A program made the position numbers and the translations under genes. Below, one piece after another: positions 48,261 to 57,044 of a stretch of DNA of 64,000 nt (its first letter is position 1; each line of letters opens with the position of its first letter). The notes beneath the pieces are model-generated. The model searched no databases and was not told the DNA's origin. It saw only the letters and a list, made by a program, of their open reading frames with translations. Source of the stretch: Pseudomonas sp. GR 6-02 (GTDB taxonomy: Bacteria; Pseudomonadota; Gammaproteobacteria; Pseudomonadales; Pseudomonadaceae); NCBI RefSeq assembly GCF_001655615.1, contig NZ_CP011567.1:6172001-6236000 (forward strand), read 5' to 3'.

Positions 48261-48686
48261 TTATTCCCCTTCACCGTGCACGGTGGCGAGGACTTTACGG
48301 GCACCGCCATGATCACGGTGCTCGCCCAGATAAACGCCTTGCCAGGTTCCCAACGCCAGTCGGCCTGCCGAGATCGGCAAACTGAGCTGACAGCCAAGTA
48401 CGCTGGCCTTGAAGTGCGCCGGGAGGTCGTCCTGGCCTTCGTCGTTATGCTCATAGTCGTCCGTTCCTTGTGGGATCAGACGATTGAAAAATCGTTCGAA
48501 GTCGCGACGTACCGCCGGATCGGCGTTCTCGTTGATGGTCAACGACGCCGAGGTATGCTGTAGCCACAAATGCAACAGACCGACCCGACACGCCTTGAGT
48601 TCAGGCAAGCCGGCGAGTAACTCGTCCGTTACCAGATGAAAGCCCCGGGGCCGTGCCCGCAAGGTAATCAGAGTCTGTAGCCACAT
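48261..48686 (-). CDS. YjbQ / UPF0047 family protein
   Basis: Conserved small enzyme-like protein of 141 residues; the family has weak thiamine-phosphate synthase activity in E. coli. The marker GLLHLWLQHTSASLTINENADP is present, as are NDEGQDDLPAHFKASVLG and LALGTWQGVYLGEHRDHGG. I chose the ATG at 48686 (MWLQTLI), which gives the family length. Confidence 0.88.
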   Translation of the reverse strand: MWLQTLITLRARPRGFHLVTDELLAGLPELKACRVGLLHLWLQHTSASLTINENADPAVRRDFERFFNRLIPQGTDDYEHNDEGQDDLPAHFKASVLGCQLSLPISAGRLALGTWQGVYLGEHRDHGGARKVLATVHGEGE

Positions 48687-48857
48687 ACAGTTCTCCGCAC
48701 GTTCGGGGCGCATTCTAGCGCGCTCTGGGAAAAAACAAAGGCCCTAATATTCCTTCAATCGTGTAAGCCATTGGCCGCAGAAAAACACCCGTTGTAAACG
48801 CCCCTGAACGTGTATGAAAAAACCTTTCAGCCTTTCCTTCACTGACAAAATCAAGAC

Positions 48858-48888
48858 AAAAAAATACCCGGCAAGCCGGGCATTTTTT
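48858..48888 (-). terminator. Terminator downstream of amtB
   Basis: CCCGGC and GCCGGG form the stem core with loop AA, extended by AAAAAAT/ATTTTTT arms across one mismatch. It lies about 10 bases beyond the amtB stop. Confidence 0.8.
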
Positions 48889-48898
48889 ATAGGCGTGC

Positions 48899-50236
48899 TT
48901 ACAAGTTGTAGCCGCGTTCGTTGTGCAGCGCCAGATCGATGCCGACTGCTTCTTCTTCCTCGGTGATGCGCAGACCCATGACAGCGTCCAGCACCTTGAG
49001 GATGATGAAGGTGACGATCGCGGTGTAGATCACCGTGAAGCCCACGCCTTTGCACTGAATCCAGACTTGAGCCGCGATGTCGGTGACGGTGCCGAAACCA
49101 CCCAGGGACGGTGCAGCGAACACACCCGTCAAGATCGCGCCGAGGATACCGCCGATACCGTGCACGCCAAAAGCGTCGAGGGAGTCGTCGTAACCCATTT
49201 TGCGTTTCAGAGTCGTGGCGCAGAAGAAGCACACCACGCCCGCTGCCAGACCGATGATCATCGAGCCCATCGGGCCAACGGTACCCGCCGCCGGAGTGAT
49301 CGCAACCAGACCGGCCACCACGCCCGAAGCGATACCCAGTGCGCTCGGTTTACCGTGGGTCAGCCACTCGGCAAACATCCAGCCCAAGGCTGCGGCGGCG
49401 GTAGCGATCTGAGTCACCAGCATGGCCATACCGGCAGTGCCGTTGGCTGCGGCAGCGGAACCGGCGTTGAAACCGAACCAGCCAACCCAGAGCATCGCGG
49501 CACCCATCAGGGTATAGCCGAGGTTGTGCGGAGCCATCGGGGTGGTTGGGAAGCCTTTACGCTTGCCCAGTACCAGACAGGCGATCAGCCCGGCCACACC
49601 GGCGTTGATGTGCACCACGGTGCCGCCTGCGAAGTCGAGCACGCCCCAGTCGCCCAACAGCGAACCCGGACCGCTCCAGACCATGTGCGCAATCGGCGCG
49701 TAAACCAGGGTGAACCAGATCCCCATGAACACCAGCATTGCGGAGAACTTCATCCGCTCGGCGAAAGCACCGACGATCAGCGCGGGGGTGATGATGGCGA
49801 AGGTCATCTGATAGGTGACAAACACCGCCTCGGGAAACAGCGCCGCGGGGCCGGTAATACTGGCAGGCGTGATGCCGGCGAGGAATGCCTTGGCGAAGCT
49901 GCCGACAAACGAATTGAGGTTGACGACGTTAGCTTCCATACCCGTTGTGTCAAACGCCATGCTGTAGCCGTAAAGGAACCACAGGATGGTGACCAGGCCG
50001 GTAATGGCGAAGCATTGCATCATCAACGAAAGAACGTTTTTGGAACGAACCATGCCGCCGTAGAACAGCGCGAGGCCGGGGATGGTCATGAACAGCACAA
50101 GGGCTGTCGAGGTCATCATCCAGGCGGTATCGCCGGAATTGAGGACTGGAGGCGCCACCGGATCTGCCGCCATGGCCAGGCCAGGCATTACGATGGACAA
50201 CAGGGCTCCTAGCCCTGCGAATTTACGCAGAGTCAT
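48899..50236 (-). CDS. amtB: Ammonium transporter AmtB
   Basis: Inner-membrane ammonium channel of 445 residues with a signal peptide (ending AMA) and eleven expected helices. The family patterns MIPGLALFYGGMVRSKN-like (TIPGLALFYGGMVRSKN), the paired-histidine helices (APIAHMVWSGPGSL, FGVHGIGGILG), and a cytosolic tail with ITEEEEAVGIDLALHNERGYNL are present. It is the second gene of glnK-amtB, 35 bases after glnK, a nitrogen-regulated unit in which GlnK gates the channel. Confidence 0.97.
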   Translation of the reverse strand: MTLRKFAGLGALLSIVMPGLAMAADPVAPPVLNSGDTAWMMTSTALVLFMTIPGLALFYGGMVRSKNVLSLMMQCFAITGLVTILWFLYGYSMAFDTTGMEANVVNLNSFVGSFAKAFLAGITPASITGPAALFPEAVFVTYQMTFAIITPALIVGAFAERMKFSAMLVFMGIWFTLVYAPIAHMVWSGPGSLLGDWGVLDFAGGTVVHINAGVAGLIACLVLGKRKGFPTTPMAPHNLGYTLMGAAMLWVGWFGFNAGSAAAANGTAGMAMLVTQIATAAAALGWMFAEWLTHGKPSALGIASGVVAGLVAITPAAGTVGPMGSMIIGLAAGVVCFFCATTLKRKMGYDDSLDAFGVHGIGGILGAILTGVFAAPSLGGFGTVTDIAAQVWIQCKGVGFTVIYTAIVTFIILKVLDAVMGLRITEEEEAVGIDLALHNERGYNL

Positions 50237-50271
50237 TTTGTTTTCTCCTGGGGCGTTGGGTTTGTGGCGGC

Positions 50272-51026
<755 letters not shown>

Positions 51027-51287
51027 ATGCTCGCGCCCAAAGACTTCCTCGACGCCCTGAGCGGCACCGCCTCCCGCCTCTTCAGCGGCGACACCCCACT
51101 GCCGAAAAGCGAAATCGAAAGCCAGTTCAAGGCTTTGTTGCAGAGCGGCTTCAGCAAGCTGGACTTGGTGAGCCGTGAAGAATTCGACAGCCAGATGGTT
51201 GTGCTGGCGCGGACCCGCGCCCGGTTGGAGAGCTTGGAGGCGAAAGTGGCGGAGCTGGAAGCGAAGCTCAATCCACCTGCCGAGTAA
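51027..51287 (+). CDS. ubiK: Ubiquinone synthesis accessory factor UbiK
   Basis: Small coiled-coil protein (YqiC/BMFP family) of 86 residues that helps UbiJ-dependent ubiquinone synthesis. It opens MLAPKDFLDALSGTASRLF and continues with the trimeric coiled coil RLESLEAKVAELEAKL at the C-terminus. In Pseudomonas comM normally follows; here an insertion of about 2.2 kb separates them. Confidence 0.92.
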   Translation: MLAPKDFLDALSGTASRLFSGDTPLPKSEIESQFKALLQSGFSKLDLVSREEFDSQMVVLARTRARLESLEAKVAELEAKLNPPAE

Positions 51288-51318
51288 CGCACTGACTCTT
51301 CTGTGAAATGCATTCCCT

Positions 51319-51424
51319 GTGGGAGCGGGCTTGCTCGCGAATGAGGGCGCCTCGGTCTACCAGCCCTCCCATACTGGACAGACCACCTTTGTAGGAGCTG
51401 TCGAAGGCTGCGATCTTTTGATCC
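51319..51424. repeat. REP unit plus GCTGCGATCTTTTGATC tail
   Basis: CTGTGGGAGCGGGCTTGCTC (from 51319) is a REP unit. At 51391-51424 the related GTAGGAGCTGTCGAAGGCTG unit continues into CGATCTTTTGATCC, a sequence common in P. fluorescens intergenic DNA and also visible at 47759-47775. The two units are in the same orientation. Confidence 0.75.
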
Positions 51425-51608
51425 TTAGCCTCGCAAACATCCCGCCAACGTCCTACAAAGAACACCACCGCCGTCCGATTGCGTCGTAAGGCCTCCAGTT
51501 TCTATGCTCATCCCCAGCTGAATGTTCAGCTCTGGGTTTGGCGACCCGGAAGACCCCGACGCACCGCGACCACATTCGACCGAGGAATTTGTTCCCATCT
51601 CGAATTAT

Positions 51609-51684
51609 GGCGGCTATGCGTGGGAGACCTTCGGGTCTGCCGGTTTTCGGGCGTCACCGGTTCGCCAACCCGCGCATGGCTGCC
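51609..51684 (+). ncRNA. Structured RNA-like element upstream of the BRO gene
   Basis: A 16-bp stem joins 51609-51624 (GGCGGCTATGCGTGGG) and 51669-51684 (CCCGCGCATGGCTGCC). Three pairs are G-U wobbles, so pairing is perfect in RNA of the plus strand but not on the other strand. Inside lie an AGACC-TTCG-GGTCT tetraloop hairpin (51625-51638) and a CCGGT/ACCGG stem (51640-51660). CCTTTTT follows at 51686, so the fold could act as a terminator or attenuator. GTTTGGCGAC stands on both sides (51536-51545 and 51694-51703), and a perfect AGCTGAA-TG-TTCAGCT dyad lies at 51516-51531. I recall similar sequence before small Pseudomonas genes but cannot name the family. Confidence 0.6.
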
Positions 51685-51745
51685 ACCTTTTTCGTTTGGC
51701 GACGATCAGAGGCAGTTTTCTTCATTTGATCCCGAGAACTGCACC

Positions 51746-52267
51746 ATGGACGAAAACTATCTAATCCCCCACATCTTCACCCGCCACAAACTCCACCTCC
51801 ACGCCCTCCTCCTCGAAAACCAAGCCTGGTTCAGCGCCCGCGACCTCGGCCGATTGCTCCGCCTCTTCCTCGACGAACGAGCGCTACGCAAACTCGATCC
51901 CGACCAACACCAGAATCTGCAAATGCTCATCCACGGCACTGTAGAAAACACACTGCTGATCAGCGAATCCGGCGTCTACGCATTACTGGTCTACCACTAC
52001 TGCCCCGAATACCGAGGCCTGCGCGAATGGCTGACCCACGACGTGGTCCCAGCCCTCAGAGACGCCCAACATCCCACCTCAATCGAACGCCCGATTCTGA
52101 GCCTGCTCAATTGGCCGCAGATGTCGTTGAGTTTGCTGCACTGGAATAACCAGCCGTGGATTCGGTTGCAGGATGTTCCGCAACTGCTGCCGAATGAGGA
52201 GCGACCGCGAAGTATGGTCAATGCTCCGTGGTGGAAGCGTGCGTCACGAATACTCCAGGCATTCTGA
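51746..52267 (+). CDS. BRO-N domain protein (phage antirepressor-like)
   Basis: Protein of 173 residues related to the BRO-N domain found in phage and viral antirepressors. The domain core is visible as WFSARDLGRLLRLFLDERALRKL, ISESGVYALLVYHY and FRGLREWLTHDVVPALR-like (YRGLREWLTHDVVPALR). The C-terminal third (LNWPQMSLSLLHWNNQPWIRL) looks like a second partial repeat of the domain. I chose the ATG at 51746, before which sits the structured leader. It is an accessory gene without nearby phage genes. It may bind DNA. Confidence 0.75.
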   Translation: MDENYLIPHIFTRHKLHLHALLLENQAWFSARDLGRLLRLFLDERALRKLDPDQHQNLQMLIHGTVENTLLISESGVYALLVYHYCPEYRGLREWLTHDVVPALRDAQHPTSIERPILSLLNWPQMSLSLLHWNNQPWIRLQDVPQLLPNEERPRSMVNAPWWKRASRILQAF

Positions 52268-52276
52268 ACGACAAAA

Positions 52277-52301
52277 AACCCCACGTTTATCGCGTGGGGT
52301 T
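52277..52301 (-). terminator. Terminator downstream of higA
   Basis: A 9-bp stem AACCCCACG / CGTGGGGTT with a 7-base loop is followed on the minus strand by TTTTTTGTCG. It lies 17 bases after the higA stop and also ends the opposite BRO gene. Confidence 0.8.
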
Positions 52302-52318
52302 CGTTCAGGAACAGAGGT

Positions 52319-52624
52319 TCAGGCGCAGTGCGGGAGCCGCTCAACCTGATCCCGGATCGCAGCCCCTCGTTCGATCTCGGCTTTTCGCAAATCGTATGTC
52401 GATTGCAGGTTCAGCCAAAACTCGGGAGTCGTGTCCAGGCAGATAGATAGCCTTAGAGCCATATCGGCACTGACACCTCGACGCTGAAGTACGATGTCGT
52501 TCACCGTAGGCGTCGAAACGCTCAACGCTCTGGCCAAGGCTGCAGCCGTAAGGCTCAGAGGCTCCAGGTATTCCTCTTTGAGGATCTCGCCAGGGTGAAC
52601 CGGGCGCATACCATTCTTAGTCAT
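52319..52624 (-). CDS. higA: HigA-type antitoxin (XRE family)
   Basis: Antitoxin of 101 residues that neutralises HigB and represses the pair. The opening MRPVHPGEILKEEYLEPL is typical of HigA/VapI, followed by a helix-turn-helix (LTAAALARALSVSTPTVNDIV) and LRLSICLDTTPEFWLNLQ. It lies 8 bases after higB, in the toxin-first order of HigBA systems. Confidence 0.92.
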   Translation of the reverse strand: MTKNGMRPVHPGEILKEEYLEPLSLTAAALARALSVSTPTVNDIVLQRRGVSADMALRLSICLDTTPEFWLNLQSTYDLRKAEIERGAAIRDQVERLPHCA

Positions 52625-52632
52625 TACTCACC

Positions 52633-52911
52633 TCAGTGATAATCGACGATTTCGACATTCTCTGGTCCGTTAAGACCCCAAACAAAGCAAATTCGCCATT
52701 GAGCGTTGATGCGGATGCTGTGCTGACCTTTTCGATCTCCTTCCAGCGCCTCCAATCGATTGCCTGGTGGTGATCGAAGGTCCATCAGCACCGCAGCAGC
52801 ATCAAGCATCGTCAGCTTTCGTTCCACGACACTCAGAATGGCTGACCACATACGGGTCTTTCCGTTGCGAAACAGGTACTCGGTCTCAGAACACTTAAAG
52901 CCAACGATCAT
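52633..52911 (-). CDS. higB: HigB-type toxin (RelE/ParE superfamily)
   Basis: Ribosome-dependent mRNA interferase family toxin, 92 residues. Family features are RLEALEGDRKGQHSIRINAQWR, ICFVW and the C-terminal VEIVDYH. It is transcribed first in the higB-higA unit. Flanked by core genes ubiK and comM, the pair is part of the accessory block at this site. Confidence 0.9.
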   Translation of the reverse strand: MIVGFKCSETEYLFRNGKTRMWSAILSVVERKLTMLDAAAVLMDLRSPPGNRLEALEGDRKGQHSIRINAQWRICFVWGLNGPENVEIVDYH

Positions 52912-52919
52912 AATTTAAA

Positions 52920-52933
52920 GCTTAACGTTATGC
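52920..52933 (-). promoter_or_regulatory. Candidate HigA operator
   Basis: GCTTAACGTTATGC is a 14-bp dyad with one mismatched pair, placed 9 bases before the higB start. HigA proteins usually bind such a palindrome to repress their own promoter. Confidence 0.5.
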
Positions 52934-53160
52934 ATTAATCTTGAGTGTATAACCTGAATTCACTAATGCAAACGCGGTGTTGCGATTCTTGGTCCCCCTC
53001 TCAAAACTTTAGGAAAAGGACTACCCGAGCCCTTCAGAAGGCTTTCGAAATCCAGCCGAATCCTACAAAAACAAGCGCCAATTCCCATTGCATCAAAACC
53101 GTGTCCACCTCTTAAGCTGACTGACCCAAAAAAACCAATCTACAAATCGAAAAGGTCGCT

Positions 53161-53346
53161 ATGAAATCTAAAAAACAAAAAGCCAAACTGTTACTCGCCA
53201 CTAAATATCATGCTGAGGCACTCCGGTTAGCCGGGAGCGTATCGGCCAATCAACGCCGCTTTTTTGATGTCGCCGCTGCTCAGGGCAAAGAACTTGAACC
53301 GAGTGGCTGGCTTGCAGGCACGAGCCTGACGAAGCTCCCGGATTAG
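53161..53346 (+). CDS. Small basic protein, unknown
   Basis: Protein of 61 residues, Lys-rich at the N-terminus (MKSKKQKAKLLLATKYHAEAL) and with an ARG-poor Ala/Gly middle. AAAGGT lies 6 bases upstream of the ATG. No family is recognised. Codon use and the upstream A+T-rich gap (52934-53160, nothing else seen) fit an accessory gene; it may also be non-coding. Confidence 0.45.
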   Translation: MKSKKQKAKLLLATKYHAEALRLAGSVSANQRRFFDVAAAQGKELEPSGWLAGTSLTKLPD

Positions 53347-53469
53347 CTCACCAAAACTCGCAACATCCTGCGAAAGTTTCCTTCCCTTGCCGCCACGCTA
53401 AACCCTCACTCCCCGTCTACCCTTCAAAAACCCGCAGGAAGCGGTTCCCCGTCAGCTCAAGGAACGACC

Positions 53470-54315
53470 ATGTCCCTCTCCATCGTCCACAGCCGCGCCC
53501 AAGTCGGCGTGGATGCGCCCGCCGTCACCGTCGAAGTGCATCTGGCTAACGGCTTGCCGTCGCTGACCATGGTCGGGCTGCCCGAGGCGGCGGTGAAGGA
53601 AAGCAAGGATCGGGTGCGTAGCGCGATCATCAATTCGGGGCTGCAATTTCCAGCGCGGCGCATCACCTTGAATCTCGCTCCCGCCGATTTGCCGAAGGAT
53701 GGCGGGCGGTTCGATCTGGCGATTGCCTTGGGGATTCTGTCGGCCAGCGTGCAGGTGCCGACGTTGACGCTGGATGACGTGGAGTGCCTGGGAGAGCTGG
53801 CGCTGTCGGGCGCGGTGCGTGCGGTTCGCGGGGTGTTGCCGGCGGCGCTGGCGGCGCGCAAGGCCGGGCGCACGCTGGTGGTGCCGCTAGCGAACGCTGA
53901 AGAAGCCTGCCTGGCGTCGGGGTTGAAGGTGATTGCGGTGGATCATCTGCTTCAAGCGGTCGCGCATTTCAATGGTCACACGCCCATCGAACCCTACGCT
54001 TCCAACGGTTTGCTCTACGCCAGCAAACCCTATCCCGACTTGAATGAAGTTCAGGGACAACTTGCGGCCAAGCGAGCCTTGCTGATTGCAGCGGCGGGGG
54101 CTCATAACCTGCTGTTCAGCGGTCCGCCGGGGACAGGAAAAACGTTGTTGGCGAGTCGTCTGCCGGGGTTGTTACCGCCATTGGCCGAGAGCGAAGCACT
54201 GGAAGTCGCGGCGATTCAATCGGTCGCCAGTTGTGTGCCGTTGAGTCATTGGCCGCAGCGCCCCTTCCGACAACCCCACCACTCCGCCTCAGGCCCGGCA
54301 CTGGTGGGTGGCGGC
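53470..54315 (+). pseudogene. comM: comM, 5' part of the Mg-chelatase-like AAA+ ATPase, interrupted
   Basis: ComM (YifB) is a helicase that extends branch migration in natural transformation, about 500 residues. The frame here is normal for about 282 codons: MSLSIVHSRAQVGVDAP, LAPADLPKDGGRFDLAIA, Walker A GPPGTGKT at residue 218, and FRQPHHSASGPALVGGG. It then diverges at about 54316 into LGQKEIKEKTRNKL and stops at 54507. Walker B, the arginine finger and the C-terminal domain are absent, and no comM 3' half is seen before 64000. comM is a known insertion target of AbaR-type islands in Acinetobacter. Confidence 0.85.
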
Positions 54316-54867
54316 TTGGGACAAAAAGAAATAAAAGAGAAAACAAGGAATAAACTGAGAAAACATTGGGGGTTACGCGTTTCACCGCGGTTCTCGCGGT
54401 ACCTGCCTCAGCTTGTGGTTTCACTCACTTCTTCGAGCGCGCGTGCCTTTCAAATCTGCAAGTTGAACTGCTTAGAGCCGGTGTCCAACACACCCCATTA
54501 TTCGTAGCCCAGCTATACCTCATAGCAATTATGTTTTTTTGCATAATTGTGCATAAAGCTTTTTTTGGACTCTGAAGTCATGCTTCCGCCCGGCTTTCCA
54601 AGTCCTAGCTGCCAGATCTGGGTAGCGTGCGAGATCGAGCGACTTTTTCGTTGGCGATCACATTCATGTGTCGTAGCGAGCCTGTTTCTATCGGCTTGGC
54701 CCGACTGCTAGGGTCAATCTTTAGCAGGCGTAACCACTTGGCTAGCGCCGATCGAGGGCGTCTCCACCGTAGCCATCCCGCAACGGCTCAGATATCGTAT
54801 CGCCACTACGAAATATCCATATCGTTCGACCGGCTTCAGTGAGCGAGCGCATCAACAGGGAAGTGTT
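54316..54867. other. Junction region beyond comM, no supported gene
   Basis: The DNA after the comM break is A+T-rich at first (AAAGAAATAAAAGAGAAAAC) and then mixed. I see no transposase or integrase. It contains copy A of the flanking repeat (54527-54559). The last 100 bases should hold the tcmP promoter. Confidence 0.55.
54527..54559 (+). repeat. 33-bp flanking direct repeat, copy A
   Basis: The pattern is AATTATG, two variable bases (TT), TTTTTGCATAATT, two variable bases (GT), GCATAAAGC. It matches copy B at 59276-59308 at 29 of 33 positions, same orientation. AATTATG and CATAATT form an inverted pair, and GCATAA recurs at a 10-bp step, which resembles a binding-site array. Confidence 0.8.
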
Positions 54868-56034
54868 ATGGCGGCGATACCAGTGGAGTACCATGGTCGG
54901 GAACAGGCTTACGTAAAGCACACGATTCTAAAGACCTATCTCCAACGGCTTTTCATGATTATTGGCAGAAATGAAACAGTCATCAATTACGTAGACTGCT
55001 TCGCTGGTCCGTGGTCTGAAGAATCTGAGGATTTGCGCGACACCTCTATCGGCATTTCACTGAAGCTGATGAAAGACTGCGCCAAGTCGCTCGAAGAGGT
55101 CCACGGCTGCAAAGTTAAATTCCGTGCCTTATACATCGAGAAAAACAAAGAAGCTTTCTCAAAGCTGAAAAGCTTTCTCGACAGCGATTCGAACTCCTGC
55201 GTTGCAGCAGACTGCATCCAGGGCGATTACACCACCAAAATTCCTGAGATTGCCGCGTGGGCATCGCATAACTTCACCTTCTTTTTTATCGACCCTAAAG
55301 GGTGGCGCAAGGTCATCAACGCTCCGGTGCTTGCTCCACTACTGGCGTTAAACAAAGCAGAGTTCCTCATCAACCTGATGTATGACTTCATCAACAGAGC
55401 GATGTCGATGAAAGCCCAGCAGGCAAACGTGGAAGAGCTGTTGGGCAAACCGGTTAGCTTTTCGGGTAGAGAGTCGGCGACCGAGCGACAGCGCATTATC
55501 GTCACGCAGTACCGCCAGGCGATTGGAAGCCTTTACGGTGGCAGGTCGGCACACGTGACGGTGGAACGTCCCGGGATGGATCGTGTGCTGTATTTCCTGA
55601 TTTATCTCACCCGACATCCAAAAGGCCTGATTGTCTTTAAAGAAGCCGCCGAGCAAATGCACATGATTCAACGCGTCAGTCAGTTTGAGACAAAATTGCG
55701 ACAACAATCGAGCAAACGCGCGCCGATCGACGACCTGTTTGGCACCATCGAGGAGCCGCCTGAGGCAACGGGTGCTCAAGACAATCGAACGCTTGCAAAG
55801 ACCTACTTGCTCACAAAGCTCTCGACGAGCCCGATGCTCATAGACAATGAGTGCTGGGCGGACTTTTTAGAAGAAACGGACCTATACCCTACGGACTTCC
55901 AGCTCGCCTTTAAAGAACTCGTGAAGGAAGGAAAGATATACAACTTGAATACAGACGTTAAAAGTCGGACAAAAAAACCTGTCCGACCTAATTGGCCAAG
56001 AGCAAGCGAGCGTTGGGCACTTTGCGCAGAATGA
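54868..56034 (+). CDS. Three-Cys-motif partner protein TcmP, first copy
   Basis: TcmP (TIGR04474-type) protein of 388 residues; the family is named for its pairing with DUF5131 three-cysteine proteins and its function is unknown. It looks like a SAM-methyltransferase fold: glycine-loop-like YVDCFAGPW at 41-49 and a motif IV-like FIDPKGW at 140-146, with a helical C-terminal half. GGGAAG lies 5 bases upstream of the ATG. It begins a three-gene cassette with DUF5131 and a second TcmP. Whether it methylates DNA, RNA or protein is unknown. Confidence 0.85.
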   Translation: MAAIPVEYHGREQAYVKHTILKTYLQRLFMIIGRNETVINYVDCFAGPWSEESEDLRDTSIGISLKLMKDCAKSLEEVHGCKVKFRALYIEKNKEAFSKLKSFLDSDSNSCVAADCIQGDYTTKIPEIAAWASHNFTFFFIDPKGWRKVINAPVLAPLLALNKAEFLINLMYDFINRAMSMKAQQANVEELLGKPVSFSGRESATERQRIIVTQYRQAIGSLYGGRSAHVTVERPGMDRVLYFLIYLTRHPKGLIVFKEAAEQMHMIQRVSQFETKLRQQSSKRAPIDDLFGTIEEPPEATGAQDNRTLAKTYLLTKLSTSPMLIDNECWADFLEETDLYPTDFQLAFKELVKEGKIYNLNTDVKSRTKKPVRPNWPRASERWALCAE

Positions 56035-56284
56035 TCTCATCAATTCATTGGTGATACCCATGAGCAGCAATAAGTAAAATCCAACTCGTCACCGCTTGTC
56101 TTATATATCAAATTAAAGTGACTTTTATTTATGTCGCCAGACTATTTGCCTAGTTTTTTGAAAGCTTTGTGGTATGCTTGAAACTTGGCAGGGATTAGAA
56201 TATATGCGCCGCCTCTTCAGTGGCGAGTGCTATTTCAAACCCATGATTAAGACTTTCCTGCATGACGACAGGAGTGAAAGTGCA
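56035..56284. other. A+T-rich gap between tcmP and the DUF5131 gene
   Basis: No gene is supported. The 250 bases include poly-A/T tracts such as TTATATATCAAATTAAAG and CCTAGTTTTTTG. A promoter for the DUF5131-tcmP pair probably lies here; I do not find a clear -35/-10 pair. Confidence 0.4.
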
Positions 56285-57028
56285 ATGAGTACCCAGACGA
56301 GCATTGAATGGACTGAAATGACTTGGAACCCTATTGTTGGGTGCACCAAGGTATCGCCGGGCTGCAAGCATTGTTATGCAGAAAACATGGCCCATCGTTT
56401 GCAAGCGATGGGTACGCCAGGTTACGAGAATGGATTTAAGCTTAGCCTGCGCCCGGAAAAACTGCGAGAACCACTTCAGCGCAAAAAGCCGACCATTTAT
56501 TTTGTAAATTCGATGTCTGACCTCTTTCATGAAAAAGTCCCGGATCATTATATCGATCAGGTCTTTGAGGTAATTCGCGAAGCAACGCAACATACCTTCC
56601 AAATTCTGACAAAACGGGCCGAAAGACTCGCAGACTATTTTAGTAAGCGCACTCCACCGACCAATGCCTGGCTGGGCGTCTCGGTTGAGGACAAGGCATA
56701 CGGTGTTCCTCGTATTGATTGCCTGCGTCGGGTCAATGCAACAATCAGGTTTCTTTCGGCAGAACCTCTTCTGGAAGATTTAGGCGAGATCGATCTGACC
56801 GACATCCACTGGGTGATTGTCGGTGGCGAGTCAGGTAACAAGGCACGCCCAATGCAACAAGAATGGGTCGATAACATTCATCGCCAGTGCGATACATCAG
56901 GCTCGGCCTTCTTCTTCAAACAATGGGGAGGCTGGGGGGCAGACGGCGTCAAACGCTCGAAGAAAGCCAATGGGCGACTGTTGAACGGTCAAACCTGGGA
57001 TGAGATACCTCTTTTGAATTTAGCCTGA
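56285..57028 (+). CDS. DUF5131 (phage Gp37/Gp68 family) three-cysteine protein
   Basis: Protein of 247 residues. It opens TSIEWTEMTWNPIVGC and carries the three cysteines C20, C27, C30 in C-x6-C-x2-C, followed by HCYAENMAHR. Three close cysteines with a following aromatic resemble the Fe-S site of radical-SAM proteins, but the usual C-x3-C-x2-C spacing is not met. Other family blocks are FVNSMSDLFHE, FQILTKRAERL, WLGVSVEDKAYGVPRID, IRFLSAEPLLEDLG and IVGGESGNKARPMQ. I chose the ATG at 56285 because AGGAG lies 10 bases upstream; the frame upstream adds no similarity. It sits 16 bases before the second tcmP. Confidence 0.88.
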   Translation: MSTQTSIEWTEMTWNPIVGCTKVSPGCKHCYAENMAHRLQAMGTPGYENGFKLSLRPEKLREPLQRKKPTIYFVNSMSDLFHEKVPDHYIDQVFEVIREATQHTFQILTKRAERLADYFSKRTPPTNAWLGVSVEDKAYGVPRIDCLRRVNATIRFLSAEPLLEDLGEIDLTDIHWVIVGGESGNKARPMQQEWVDNIHRQCDTSGSAFFFKQWGGWGADGVKRSKKANGRLLNGQTWDEIPLLNLA

Positions 57029-57044
57029 GTTAGGGACAGACGAC

